Origin: Pseudoxanthomonas japonensis
GTDB lineage: Bacteria; Pseudomonadota; Gammaproteobacteria; Xanthomonadales; Xanthomonadaceae
Direction of reading: 5' to 3'
Length of the DNA stretch: 41,206 bases
Assembly (NCBI RefSeq): GCF_010093445.1
Contig: NZ_PDWW01000035.1
Coordinates: 1 to 41,206 of the forward strand
Part shown: in pieces, positions 8,187 to 16,041 of the stretch
How the letters are laid out: the number at the start of each line of letters is the position of its first letter
Numbering within the stretch: the stretch's first letter is position 1
Program-made: the position numbers and the translations under genes
Notes under the pieces: generated by a model
What the model saw: only the letters and a program-made list of their open reading frames with translations
Told to the model about the DNA's origin: nothing
Databases searched by the model: none

Positions 8187-8441
8187 TTACTTGGGCGCGT
8201 CGGCACCGCGGGCGAACATCAGCTGGAAGCCGCGCTTGAGATGGCTGTCGCGGGCCTTCTCGAACGCGGCGTTGGCCTCGTCCTGCAGCAAGTACTGCTC
8301 GCGCTTCAGCGTCGCGCGGCCGCCGATCTGTCCCGTCTCGCGCAGCAGTTCCCAACCGCCGAACAGATCGGGCTGCAGGGTCAGCTGGACGTAGCGGGGG
8401 GCTTCGCCCGCATCGGGGCGCTGCTGGAGGAAGACGCGCAT
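8187..8441 (-). CDS. Stand-alone WGR domain protein
   Basis: An 84-residue protein consisting of a single WGR domain: MRVFLQQRPD, then YVQLTLQPDLFGGWELLRETG, IGGRATLKREQY (the WGR-type core) and a helical tail with FEKARDSHLKRGF. WGR domains in larger proteins such as PARPs bind nucleic acid ends; a free-standing bacterial WGR protein could bind DNA or RNA, but its role is not known. It sits nine bases after aroB and 21 bases before hemE, in the same direction, so it is probably co-transcribed with both. The metabolic context says nothing clear about its function. Confidence 0.8.
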   Translation of the reverse strand: MRVFLQQRPDAGEAPRYVQLTLQPDLFGGWELLRETGQIGGRATLKREQYLLQDEANAAFEKARDSHLKRGFQLMFARGADAPK

Positions 8442-8450
8442 GGCGGTATT

Positions 8451-9554
8451 TTAGCCGGACAGCACGCCCAGCACGCGGGCCTCGTCCACGTCCGGCACCA
8501 CCTCGGCCTGGCCCAGGCCCCGCCACAGCACCAGGCGCAGGCGGCCGGCCACATTCTTCTTGTCCAGGCGCATGCGCGCGAGCAGCGCCTCCGGCGCAAG
8601 CCCGGCCGGGAGGCGAACCGGCAGGCCGTAGTCGCGCAGCAGGCTTTCCAGGCGGTCGGCGTCGGTGGCCGGCGCCATGCCGAGATCGGCCGACAGGCGC
8701 GCGGCCAGCACCATGCCGATGGCCACCGCTTCGCCATGGTTGAGGTTGTCGTTGCCCACGCCGCCGTAGCCCTGTTCGGTCTCGATGGCGTGGCCGAAGG
8801 TGTGGCCGAAGTTCAGCAGGGCGCGCTCGCCCTTCTCCAGCGGATCGCGGGCGACGATCTCGGCCTTGTGCTCGCAACTGGCGGCGATGGCCAGGGCCAG
8901 CGCTTCCTCGTCCATCGCCAGCAACGCGGTGCGCTCCTGTTCCAGCCACTGGAAGAAGCGGGCATCGCGGATCGCCCCGTACTTGATGACCTCCGCCAGT
9001 CCCGCGCGCAGTTCGCGCGGCGGCAGCGTGGCCAGCGTGCCGGTGTCGGCGAACACCGCACGCGGCGGATGGAACGCGCCGACCAGGTTCTTGCCCTGCG
9101 GGATGTCGACCGCGGTCTTGCCACCGACGGACGAATCCACCATCGACAGCAGCGTCGTCGGCACCTGTACGCAATCCACGCCGCGCATCCAGCACGCCGC
9201 CGCGAAACCGGCCAGGTCGCCGACCACGCCGCCGCCGAGCGCGATCACGCAGGCATCGCGGGTGGCGCCGAGCGTCGCCAACGCGTCGATGGCATGGCCG
9301 AAGTGGGCCAGCGTCTTCGATTCCTCACCCGCCGGCAGGATGAAGGTGCCGATGGCCAGGTCCGGCCGCGCGGCGTGCAGGGCTTCACGCACGGTGCCGG
9401 CGTACAGCGGGGCGACGATGGAATCGCTGACCAGCAGCACGTGGCGGCCACGCACGTGCTGCACCAGCGCGTTGCCGTCGGCCAGCAGGCCGGGGCCGAT
9501 GGCGATGGAATAGGGGGTCTCGCCGCCGACATCGACGGTACGTGCGTGGCTCAT
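8451..9554 (-). CDS. aroB: 3-dehydroquinate synthase
   Basis: Second step of the shikimate pathway: DAHP to 3-dehydroquinate, using NAD+ and a divalent metal. The 367-residue protein has the NAD-binding motif [11 protein letters not shown], the substrate motif [29 protein letters not shown], and the metal ligands in [11 protein letters not shown] and [10 protein letters not shown]. Its ATG overlaps the aroK stop as ATGA, so the two steps are translationally coupled, a common aroK-aroB arrangement. Start [11 protein letters not shown] gives the usual family length. Confidence 0.97.
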   Translation of the reverse strand: MSHARTVDVGGETPYSIAIGPGLLADGNALVQHVRGRHVLLVSDSIVAPLYAGTVREALHAARPDLAIGTFILPAGEESKTLAHFGHAIDALATLGATRDACVIALGGGVVGDLAGFAAACWMRGVDCVQVPTTLLSMVDSSVGGKTAVDIPQGKNLVGAFHPPRAVFADTGTLATLPPRELRAGLAEVIKYGAIRDARFFQWLEQERTALLAMDEEALALAIAASCEHKAEIVARDPLEKGERALLNFGHTFGHAIETEQGYGGVGNDNLNHGEAVAIGMVLAARLSADLGMAPATDADRLESLLRDYGLPVRLPAGLAPEALLARMRLDKKNVAGRLRLVLWRGLGQAEVVPDVDEARVLGVLSG

Positions 9555-10093
9555 GCGTTCTCTTCGATGGGTTGCCAGCGGTGCGCCAGCAGCTGGGTCA
9601 GGCGGGCCGTCGCCTCCGGGGGCGTCAGGCCGTCGGTGTCCAGGGTAAGGTCGGCGATCTCGCGGTACAGCGGTTCGCGCCGCATGGCCATGTCGTGCAG
9701 TACCTGCTCGCGGTCCGGGCGCTGCAGCAGTGGCCGGTTGGTGCAGCGGCCCAGGCGCTTCAGCTGGGCCTCCACGCTTACCTGCAGGTAGACCACGTAA
9801 CCGCGTTGTTTCATCTGTATCCGATTGTCGGCATCCAGCACGGCGCCGCCGCCGGTGGAGACCAGCTGGCCATGGCCGGCCAGCAGGTCGTGCAGGGTCG
9901 CCTTTTCGCGCTCGCGGAAGCCGGCTTCGCCGACATGCTCGAACAGCGAGGCGATGCTGGCGCCGGTGCGGTCGACGATGGCCTGGTCCGCGTCCACGAA
10001 CACCAGCCCGAAGCGCTCGGCGACGCGCTTGCCGATGGAGGTCTTGCCGGCCCCGGTGGGGCCGACCAGGATCAGGTTGGGGGCCGGATTCAT
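9551..10093 (-). CDS. aroK: Shikimate kinase
   Basis: Phosphorylates shikimate at the 3-hydroxyl with ATP. The 180-residue protein has the Walker A loop GPTGAGKT at residues 11-18, the shikimate-binding stretch [21 protein letters not shown] with the substrate glycines, and a lid with NRPLLQ. It is the first gene of the minus-strand run aroK-aroB-WGR-hemE; in many relatives aroK is preceded by pilQ, but here the upstream neighbour is a divergent dodecin gene instead. Confidence 0.96.
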   Translation of the reverse strand: MNPAPNLILVGPTGAGKTSIGKRVAERFGLVFVDADQAIVDRTGASIASLFEHVGEAGFREREKATLHDLLAGHGQLVSTGGGAVLDADNRIQMKQRGYVVYLQVSVEAQLKRLGRCTNRPLLQRPDREQVLHDMAMRREPLYREIADLTLDTDGLTPPEATARLTQLLAHRWQPIEENA

Positions 10094-10201
10094 GATGGAC
10101 AGATGCTACACCGCCCACCTGCGCACGTGGCGCGGACTTAACACCGGCGGGACTACGGTGGCCGTCCGGCGTCGTGCCGGGCAACCGAACAGGAGTGCGC
10201 C

Positions 10202-10405
10202 ATGTCCGTCGCCAAGATCATCGAGGTCAACGCATCGTCGAAGACCAGCATGGAGGATGCCGTCAAGGTCGGCCTGAAGAAGACCTCGGAAACCGTGAAG
10301 AACATCAAGGGTGCCTGGGTCAACGAGATCAAGGTCGTCACCGACGACGGCGGCAACGTGCAGGAATGGCGCGTCAACCTGCGGATCAGCTTTGTGGTGG
10401 AGTGA
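10202..10405 (+). CDS. Dodecin, flavin-binding storage protein
   Basis: A 67-residue protein of the dodecin family, which forms hollow dodecamers that bind and shield riboflavin or FMN. Hallmarks: [19 protein letters not shown] at the start, [15 protein letters not shown] middle (seen as [13 protein letters not shown]) with the flavin-stacking Trp, and the closing strand [13 protein letters not shown]. An AGGAG Shine-Dalgarno lies just before the ATG. It is a single gene, divergent from aroK and ended by a palindromic repeat. Confidence 0.95.
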   Translation: MSVAKIIEVNASSKTSMEDAVKVGLKKTSETVKNIKGAWVNEIKVVTDDGGNVQEWRVNLRISFVVE

Positions 10406-10433
10406 GGCGCGGCGCGGGCATCGATAGTCCGGC

Positions 10434-10498
10434 GTGGGAGCGACGTAAGTCGCGATGGAGACATCCGGATACGTCATCGCGACTTACGTCGCTCCCAC
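10434..10498. repeat. GTGG-type palindromic repeat, copy 1
   Basis: Perfect 24-bp arms (10434-10457 and 10475-10498) around a 17-base loop; each arm begins GTGGGAGCGACGTAAGTCGC when read inward. It lies between the convergent dodecin and glycerate-kinase-like genes and its stem is shared with the element at 13244-13307. It resembles the REP families of Xanthomonadaceae (GTAG/GTGG start). It could act as a two-way transcript end. Confidence 0.9.
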
Positions 10499-10506
10499 CC
10501 CTGCAT

Positions 10507-11319
10507 CTACTTGGCCACGGGCCTGCGCGCCTCATCCAGTCGGATCACCCGGTCCGCCGTCCCCGGCAACGTCGCCAGCAGATGCCGGCTGGTGCGCTCG
10601 TAGTGCTGGATGAACCTGTCCAGCTGCGCTAGGTCCATGCCGCGGCGGGCGGGGTCGCGCGCCACCATCGCCTGCTCCTGCTGCCAGCGCCATGTCCGCA
10701 CGATGTCGAAGCCGGGTGGCTGCAGGAACCACAGCGCATCGAGCCGCGACCACAGGGCGGGATAGTCGCGGCGCAGCGCTTCGTTGCAATAGCGCCGCCA
10801 GCGGCCATCGGCATCCTCGTCGCGCTCCAGCGCATTGATCGGCGTCGCCAGCGCCGCGTCGTCCTCGGGCACCGCACCCACACACCAGCCTTCGAACAGC
10901 ACCAGGTCGACGCGCCCCCACACGCGGGTGCAGGCGTCCTCCGCGCGATCGTCGGCGAGCTTGTCGAAACGCGGCACGGCGATGTCATTGCCCGCCTTTA
11001 GTGCATCCAGTACCCGGCAGCCCAGCGCGACATCGTGCGTGCCTGGCGGTCCGCGGGTTGCGAGCAATGGATGGACATCGTGGGCAAGCTGCCGGCGCTG
11101 GTCGCGGGTCAGGTACAGATCGTCCAGCGAGAGGACGGCCACGCGCAGGCCTCCGGCTTCCGCCCGCGCGCCGATCTGCGCGGCCAGGGTGGATTTGCCG
11201 CTTCCCTGCAGGCCGCTGATCGCGAACACCGGCGTACGCGCCGGCAATGCGCGTGCCGCAGCCAGCGCGTCGGCGACGAGCGCGTCGGGAAAACCGTCGG
11301 GATGCGTTGCCTGCGCCAT
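10507..11319 (-). CDS. P-loop kinase, probable D-glycerate 3-kinase type
   Basis: Cytoplasmic small-molecule kinase of about 270 residues related to the glycerate 3-kinase / YggC and phosphoribulokinase-like group. Walker A GLQGSGKST at 36-44; SLDDLYLTRDQRRQLA, the typical substrate loop; LLATRGPPGTHDV; PRFDKLADDRAED; and LVLFEGWCVGA, the strand and glycine-rich turn conserved in this group. Start set at MAQATHPDGF; an upstream ATG at 11337 would add six residues. The gene is divergent from pdxH with only about 50 bases between the starts. Substrate D-glycerate is inferred from family, not shown. Confidence 0.82.
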   Translation of the reverse strand: MAQATHPDGFPDALVADALAAARALPARTPVFAISGLQGSGKSTLAAQIGARAEAGGLRVAVLSLDDLYLTRDQRRQLAHDVHPLLATRGPPGTHDVALGCRVLDALKAGNDIAVPRFDKLADDRAEDACTRVWGRVDLVLFEGWCVGAVPEDDAALATPINALERDEDADGRWRRYCNEALRRDYPALWSRLDALWFLQPPGFDIVRTWRWQQEQAMVARDPARRGMDLAQLDRFIQHYERTSRHLLATLPGTADRVIRLDEARRPVAK

Positions 11320-11368
11320 CGCGCGACAATAGCGCATGCCCGATGCGCGGGCGCTGCCTGACGACGCC

Positions 11369-11971
11369 ATGACCGACCTGTACGCCGAAGCCCTGTCCAC
11401 GTTCGCCACGCTGTTCGACGAAGCGAAGGCCGCAGGCACCGAAGTCGAGCCGAATGCGATGATGGTCGCCACCGCCACGCCGGACGGACGCCCCTCCGCC
11501 CGCACCGTGCTGCTGAAGGCGTACGACGAACGCGGGTTCGTTTTCTACACGCATACGCACAGCCAGAAGGGCCGCGAGCTGCACGACAACCCGCATGCCG
11601 CCCTGCTGTTCCTGTGGCGCAGCCTGCGCGAGGCCGGCATCCAGGTGCGCGTGGAAGGCGCGGTGACGCCGGTCAGCGACGCCGAGGCGGATGCCTACTT
11701 CGCTTCGCGGCCTCGCCCCAGCCAGCTCGGCGCGTGGGCGTCGATCCAGTCGGAAACGCTCGTTTCGCGCGAGGCGTTCGACACGCGCATGGCCGAGGTC
11801 GAAGCGCGCTTCGCCGGCGGCGATGTACCGCGACCCGACGGCTGGAGCGGCTACCGCGTGGCGCCGGAGGCGATCGAGTTCTGGTACGGCGCGCAGTTCC
11901 GCCTGCACGAGCGCTGGCGCTACGAGCACGACAGTGCGGGTGCTTGGAGCAAGCGGATGCTGTTCCCTTGA
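11369..11971 (+). CDS. pdxH: Pyridoxamine 5'-phosphate oxidase
   Basis: FMN enzyme that oxidises pyridoxine or pyridoxamine 5'-phosphate to pyridoxal 5'-phosphate, the last step of vitamin B6 synthesis and salvage. The 200-residue protein has [32 protein letters not shown] (FMN site), [13 protein letters not shown], and the C-terminal [14 protein letters not shown] with KRMLFP at the end. Start MTDLYAEAL is the usual one; an in-frame ATG at 11336 is the alternative. Its TGA overlaps the TTG start of the next gene. Confidence 0.96.
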   Translation: MTDLYAEALSTFATLFDEAKAAGTEVEPNAMMVATATPDGRPSARTVLLKAYDERGFVFYTHTHSQKGRELHDNPHAALLFLWRSLREAGIQVRVEGAVTPVSDAEADAYFASRPRPSQLGAWASIQSETLVSREAFDTRMAEVEARFAGGDVPRPDGWSGYRVAPEAIEFWYGAQFRLHERWRYEHDSAGAWSKRMLFP

Positions 11972-12417
11972 ACGTCCATGTAAGGGCCGCATCCACGGCC
12001 GATATCGATGCGTGGTCCGCGATGCGCGTGGCGCTCTGGCCCGATGCCGATCCCGACGAACTCCGGGTCGAGGCGTTGGCATGGGACACCGGCAGCGGTA
12101 TCGCACTCATCGCTGTCGACGACGGCGACCATGCCATCGGCATGGCCGAGGCCAGCCTGCGCCGAGACTACGTCAATGGCACCGATGGTTCGCCGGTCGG
12201 CTTCCTGGAGGCCTGGTACGTCGATGCCGATCATCGCGGGCGCGGCGTCGGCCGCGCGCTGATCGCTGCAGTGGAAGCATGGACGCGCGAACAGGGCTGC
12301 ACCGAGCTGGCGTCCGATGCCCTGCTCGACAACACGGCCAGCCATGCGGCGCACGCGGCCTGCGGCTTCGAGGAAACCGAGCGCGTGGTGTACTTCCGCA
12401 AGGCGCTGGACGCATGA
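11968..12417 (+). CDS. GNAT acetyltransferase, AAC(6')-I-like
   Basis: A 149-residue acetyl-CoA-dependent transferase. It strongly resembles the aminoglycoside 6'-N-acetyltransferases of the AAC(6')-Iz type known from Stenotrophomonas: WPDADPDEL near residue 24, RRDYVNG at 65-71, [11 protein letters not shown], the acetyl-CoA loop RGRGVGRA at 90-97, [14 protein letters not shown], and the closing [17 protein letters not shown]. The start is TTG at 11968, overlapping the pdxH stop; no ATG in frame would keep the N-terminal strand, so TTG is well supported. The next gene starts in its stop codon (ATGA). Activity on aminoglycosides is inferred from resemblance; the gene is chromosomal and in a housekeeping context, so a natural substrate may differ. 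Confidence 0.85.
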   Translation: MNVHVRAASTADIDAWSAMRVALWPDADPDELRVEALAWDTGSGIALIAVDDGDHAIGMAEASLRRDYVNGTDGSPVGFLEAWYVDADHRGRGVGRALIAAVEAWTREQGCTELASDALLDNTASHAAHAACGFEETERVVYFRKALDA

Positions 12418-13214
12418 GCATCGGCCCGCAGCGCATCGTGTGCCTGACCGAGGAGCCGACAGAAACGCTGTACGCGCTCGGTGAGCAGGACCGCATCGTC
12501 GGCATCAGCGGCTTCACCGTGCGGCCGCCGCAGGCGCGCAAGGAGAAGCCGAAAGTCAGCGCGTTCACCAGCGCGAAGATCGGCGAGATCCTCAAACTGC
12601 AACCGGACCTGGCCATCGGCTTCTCCGATATCCAGGCCGACATCGCCGCCGAACTGGTCCGGCACGGCGTCGAGGTGTGGATCAGCAACCACCGCAGCGT
12701 GGACGGCATCGTCGACTACGTGCGGCGGCTGGGCGCGCTGGTCGGCGCGGCCGAACGGGCCAACGCCTACGCCGACACCTTGCAGCGCGGGCTGGACGAC
12801 GTGCGTGCGCAGGCGGCGCGCCTGCCGCGACGGCCGACGGTCTACTTCGAGGAGTGGGACGAGCCGCAGATCACCGGCATCCGCTGGGTATCAGAACTGA
12901 TCGGTATTGCCGGGGGCGACGACGTGTTCCCGGAGATGGCGAAGGAGTCGCTGGCCAAACACCGCATCCTCGCCGATGGCAGCGAAGTGGTGCGCCGCGC
13001 GCCGGACATCATCCTGGGTTCGTGGTGCGGCAAGAAATTCCGCCCCGACCGCGTCGCCGCGCGACCGGGCTGGGACGCCATCCCTGCGGTGCGCGACGGC
13101 GAGCTGCACGAAATCAAGTCGCCGCTGATCCTGCAACCGGGACCAGCGGCGCTGACCGATGGCGTGCAGGCGATCGCGGCGATCATCCAGCGTTGGGCGG
13201 GGCGCCATCGCTGA
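12414..13214 (+). CDS. BtuF-like periplasmic-binding-fold protein without signal peptide
   Basis: A 266-residue protein of the class III (BtuF/FhuD-type) substrate-binding fold: RIVCLTEEPTETLYALG and DRIVGISGFTV at the start, KIGEILKLQPDLAIGFSD, GVEVWISNHRSV, a long connecting helix, VYFEEWDEPQITGIRWVSE and DIILGSWCGKKF. The family normally binds cobalamin or ferric chelates outside the cytoplasm, but here the protein begins [11 protein letters not shown] with no signal sequence or lipobox, and no transporter genes are adjacent. ATG overlaps the stop of the acetyltransferase gene. Ligand and location are therefore open; a cytoplasmic binding role is possible. Confidence 0.82.
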   Translation: MSIGPQRIVCLTEEPTETLYALGEQDRIVGISGFTVRPPQARKEKPKVSAFTSAKIGEILKLQPDLAIGFSDIQADIAAELVRHGVEVWISNHRSVDGIVDYVRRLGALVGAAERANAYADTLQRGLDDVRAQAARLPRRPTVYFEEWDEPQITGIRWVSELIGIAGGDDVFPEMAKESLAKHRILADGSEVVRRAPDIILGSWCGKKFRPDRVAARPGWDAIPAVRDGELHEIKSPLILQPGPAALTDGVQAIAAIIQRWAGRHR

Positions 13215-13243
13215 GGCGATTTTCCATGTCCGGATGGTCTGAC

Positions 13244-13307
13244 GTGGGAGCGACGTAAGTCGCGATAGGCCACCGCAGTGCTTCATCGCGACTTACGTCG
13301 CTCCCAC
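13244..13307. repeat. GTGG-type palindromic repeat, copy 2
   Basis: Perfect 23-bp arms (13244-13266 and 13285-13307) with the same stem sequence as the element at 10434-10498 but a different loop. It lies between the convergent BtuF-like and DUF4426 genes. Shared stem plus unrelated loop is the pattern of a dispersed REP family. Confidence 0.9.
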
Positions 13308-13329
13308 AACAGGCCAGTGCTGCTTCGCC

Positions 13330-13782
13330 TCAGAAATTCCGCTGGAACTTCACCGTTTCAGTGCGTCCGCCCGACGTCACCACCACCTCGAAGCGGTAGG
13401 AATCGCGCGGCGAGATGCGTGCGGTGCCGATGTGGTCCAGGTAGCCGCCGGCATCCACCTTGCGCAGCGTGATGGCCTGCCGCGCGCCGGACAGGTCGTG
13501 CGCGGTGACGCTGACTTCGCCATCCGCATCGACCTCTTCGCCGCCGGTCACCTTGCGCAGGGCGACCAGGACTAGCGCGGTGCCCGCGTCGCGGGGAACG
13601 CCGTACTGCTTGGCGACCGCCTCGCTCAGCGACAGCGTGGGCAAGGCGTTGTAGCGCACGCGCAGGTCACCGAAATCGGCTTCGGCCGGCGTGGCCTGCA
13701 CGAACTCGGCGGTCCGCGGCGCGTCGCCGCCGGAACAGGCGGACAGCAACGCGATGACGAGCAACAAGGTAATCCGCTTCAT
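13330..13782 (-). CDS. DUF4426 lipoprotein
   Basis: A 150-residue exported protein of the DUF4426 family. The N-terminus MKRITLLLVIALLSAC has a lipobox with Cys16 as the lipidation site, followed by SGGDAPRTAEF. The body has the family's FGDLRVRYNALPTLSL and AKQYGVPRDAGTALVLVAL, and ends RTETVKFQRNF. In many gammaproteobacteria this gene follows proC/yggS, as it does here (45 bases after proC). Function is unknown. Confidence 0.85.
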   Translation of the reverse strand: MKRITLLLVIALLSACSGGDAPRTAEFVQATPAEADFGDLRVRYNALPTLSLSEAVAKQYGVPRDAGTALVLVALRKVTGGEEVDADGEVSVTAHDLSGARQAITLRKVDAGGYLDHIGTARISPRDSYRFEVVVTSGGRTETVKFQRNF

Positions 13783-13826
13783 GGGAAACGTCCGATGCAG
13801 GCAGAGGAAATGATCGTCGCGGCGCT

Positions 13827-14666
13827 TCACTCGTTCGCCGCCGACAATTCGCCGCCACGCACGGTCGCCGCGTGCACGGCCTTCGCGACCAGCGCTTCGA
13901 AGCCGCCGGCCTGGAACGTCTCGATGGCCGCCTGCGTGGTGCCGTTGGGCGAGGTGACGCGGCGGCGCAGTTCCGTCGGCGTCTCGCCGCTTTCGGTCAG
14001 CATGCGCGCCGCGCCCAGTACTGTCTGCAGCACCAGCGTGCGCGCGGCATCGGCGGACAGGCCTTCGGCCTTCGCGGCGTCTTCCATCGCCTCGGCCAGC
14101 AGGAACACGTAGGCCGGGCCGCTGCCGGATACGCCGGTCACCGCGTCCATCTTCGCCTCGCTGTCGATCCACACGGTCGGGCCGGCGGCGGACAACAGCA
14201 GTTCCGCGCGCTGGCGGCCGGCAGCATCGACTTCCTCACTGGCGTACAGGCCGGTGACGCCGGCACCCAGCAGGGCAGGGGTGTTGGGCATGCTGCGCAC
14301 GACGGCCACGTCGCCGCCCAGCCAGCGCTGCATCTGTGCGGTGGTGATGCCGGCGGCGATCGAAACCGCCAGCGGACGCTGGGCCTGCGCCAGCGGCGCG
14401 AGGCTTTCGCAGACGGTGCGCATCACCTGCGGCTTCACCGCGAACAGCCAGGTATCGGCGCCATGCGCGGCTTCCTTCGCTTCCGCGAAGGCCTGCACGC
14501 CGAAGTCGGCAGCGAGGGCGGCGCGCAGGGTGTCGGCGGGTTCGGCCACGCGGATGCGCGACGGATCGGCGCCGCGCGTGAGCAGGCCGCCGATCAAGCT
14601 GCGCGCCATGTTGCCGCCGCCGATGAAGGCCAGCGGATGCGTCAGCAGGGAAGAAGAGGGAGACAT
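13827..14666 (-). CDS. proC: Pyrroline-5-carboxylate reductase
   Basis: Last step of proline synthesis: NAD(P)H reduction of pyrroline-5-carboxylate in the cytoplasm. The 279-residue protein has the Rossmann loop FIGGGNMA at 14-21, FAVKPQVM, VVRSMPNTPALLGAG, and the substrate-site signature ending AVTGVSGSGPAYVFLLAEAM, then RRRVTSPNGTT. Start MSPSSSLLTH with GAAGAAGAGGGAGA-type purine-rich sequence just before it. It follows the acidic unknown gene by eight bases. Confidence 0.96.
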   Translation of the reverse strand: MSPSSSLLTHPLAFIGGGNMARSLIGGLLTRGADPSRIRVAEPADTLRAALAADFGVQAFAEAKEAAHGADTWLFAVKPQVMRTVCESLAPLAQAQRPLAVSIAAGITTAQMQRWLGGDVAVVRSMPNTPALLGAGVTGLYASEEVDAAGRQRAELLLSAAGPTVWIDSEAKMDAVTGVSGSGPAYVFLLAEAMEDAAKAEGLSADAARTLVLQTVLGAARMLTESGETPTELRRRVTSPNGTTQAAIETFQAGGFEALVAKAVHAATVRGGELSAANE

Positions 14667-14674
14667 GGCGGGCC

Positions 14675-15250
14675 TCAGGAAGGAAGCGTCGGGAAAGGGA
14701 CATTGGCGATGCGTGCCTCGAATCGGTGTTCGAGATCGTCGTCGCCGGCGTAGGTCAGGGCGATGTCGCCCGACCAGGTGATGTCGAAGCGGTCGCTGTC
14801 GCCGACGCGATGGAAGGCGATGCGGTGGTTGGCCACGCTGTCGTGGCCGAGCAGGTAGACATGGAAGGCGAGATCGTCCAGTTCGGTGTCGGCCAGCGTA
14901 CCGCCGGCGATCGTGTCGACCTCGAACGTCCGGCCATCCAGCCAGGCCGGCGTGAACGTATCGACGGGACAGACGGCGAAGCCACCCTCGTCGTCCCAGA
15001 ACGTCGACGACAGCGTGCAGCGGTGGTAGTTGCCCCACACGCCGGGCGCTTCCCAGCTACTGTCGTGGTCCTCGTCGTCGTCCCCGTCCAACTCGATGTC
15101 GCGCTCGGCGTAGTAGTCCGCGCTGCGCAGGTGCAGGTCGCACCACACCACGCCGTCGACCACGCGCGCGGTCCATGCGAACTCCGTCAGCGCGTGACCT
15201 TCCGGCCAGGGATTGCCGGGGAAGTGGATGCGGCCTGGCACGTCGTCCAT
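14675..15250 (-). CDS. Acidic protein of unknown function
   Basis: A 191-residue, very acidic protein (for example IELDGDDDEDHDSSWE) with no signal peptide or membrane helix. It is rich in Trp, Asp and His and shows many short predicted strands (FEVDTIAGGTLADTELDDLAFHV-like region, VANHRIAFHRVG, FDITWSGDIALTY). No family recognised. It lies between yggS (20 bases upstream) and proC (8 bases downstream) in the same direction, so it is co-transcribed with two conserved housekeeping genes; the GGGGTAGCT region before the ATG is only a weak ribosome site. Its function cannot be inferred from the pair. Confidence 0.75.
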   Translation of the reverse strand: MDDVPGRIHFPGNPWPEGHALTEFAWTARVVDGVVWCDLHLRSADYYAERDIELDGDDDEDHDSSWEAPGVWGNYHRCTLSSTFWDDEGGFAVCPVDTFTPAWLDGRTFEVDTIAGGTLADTELDDLAFHVYLLGHDSVANHRIAFHRVGDSDRFDITWSGDIALTYAGDDDLEHRFEARIANVPFPTLPS

Positions 15251-15270
15251 GGGGGTAGCTCCGGGGTGGT

Positions 15271-15954
15271 CTACGGTGCCGGCCGCGCGCCGAACAGCGC
15301 TGTGCCGATACGGACCATCGTCGCGCCATGTGCGATGGCCTGCGCGAAGTCACCGCTCATGCCCATCGACAACGTGTCCACGCCGGCATGCCGCGTCGCC
15401 AATGCCTGCTGCAGCGTCTGCATGCGGGTGAATGCGGCGGCGCGCAGGGCCGCGTCCTCGTGCGGGGCCGGAATCGCCATCAGTCCGCGCAGCCGCAGGT
15501 TCGGCGCCTCGGCGATGGCATCGGCCAGGGCATCGATCTCCTCCGGCCGGCAGCCATGCTTGCTCGCCTCGTCGTCGATGTTCACCTGGATCAGCACGCT
15601 CAACGGCGGCCTGTCGGCGGGTCGATTCCGTGACAGGGCGCCGATCAATTTGTGACGGTCGACCGTCTGCACCCAGTCGAACAGGCGCGCGGCAAGGTCG
15701 GCCTTGTTCGACTGCAGGTGGCCGATGAGATGCCATTCCAGGTCCATGCCCCCCAGTTCGCCGATCTTGGCCTGCGCTTCCTGCACGTAGTTCTCGCCGA
15801 ACGCGCGCTGCCCGGCGCGGGCCAGCTCGGCCACGGCGGAGGCCGGCTGCAGCTTGGACACGGCCAGCAGCGCAGGGGGTGGCCGATGTGCGTCTTTGGC
15901 TGCGTTTTCAAGGTGTTGCAGGGTCTCGCTGAGGGTGTCGGCGAGCATGTTCAT
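15271..15954 (-). CDS. yggS: YggS/PROSC family PLP homeostasis protein
   Basis: Binds pyridoxal 5'-phosphate and helps control free PLP and amino-acid/keto-acid balance; it has no known catalytic reaction. The 227-residue protein has the PLP lysine Lys34 in LLAVSKLQPA, FGENYVQEAQ, EWHLIGHLQSNK, VLIQVNID, RGLMAIP, LSMGMSGDFAQAI and VRIGTALFG. The ATG at 15948 is an equally good start. It is divergent from pilT, an arrangement frequent in gammaproteobacteria. Confidence 0.96.
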   Translation of the reverse strand: MNMLADTLSETLQHLENAAKDAHRPPPALLAVSKLQPASAVAELARAGQRAFGENYVQEAQAKIGELGGMDLEWHLIGHLQSNKADLAARLFDWVQTVDRHKLIGALSRNRPADRPPLSVLIQVNIDDEASKHGCRPEEIDALADAIAEAPNLRLRGLMAIPAPHEDAALRAAAFTRMQTLQQALATRHAGVDTLSMGMSGDFAQAIAHGATMVRIGTALFGARPAP

Positions 15955-15961
15955 CCAACCA

Positions 15962-15989
15962 TTGGCGGGAACGGCGAGGGCGCTATACT
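15962..15989 (+). promoter_or_regulatory. Sigma-70-type promoter for pilT
   Basis: TTGGCG (15962-15967) and TATACT (15984-15989) are 16 bases apart, in the right direction for pilT, whose ATG is at 16042. The -10 is a near-consensus AT-rich island in very GC-rich sequence. The -35 region overlaps the start region of divergent yggS. Confidence 0.6.
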
Positions 15990-16041
15990 GCCCGCCGGGG
16001 AATCAAGGTTCCAGTTCGCAGCAACTTGGGGAAGCAGCGTC

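Noticed and set aside
6198..9791. Open frame of nearly 1200 codons opposite hemE, aroB and aroK
   Set aside because: Shadow frame over strong housekeeping genes; it runs through unrelated genes and intergenic gaps and has no domain features.
10434..10498. CRISPR-like repeat with the copy at 13244
   Set aside because: Only two copies, 2.8 kb apart, each palindromic, with no spacer array or cas genes; they fit REP elements.
11968..12417. Acetyltransferase as a frameshifted or truncated gene because it lacks an ATG start
   Set aside because: A TTG start exactly overlapping the pdxH stop gives a full-length protein with all motifs.
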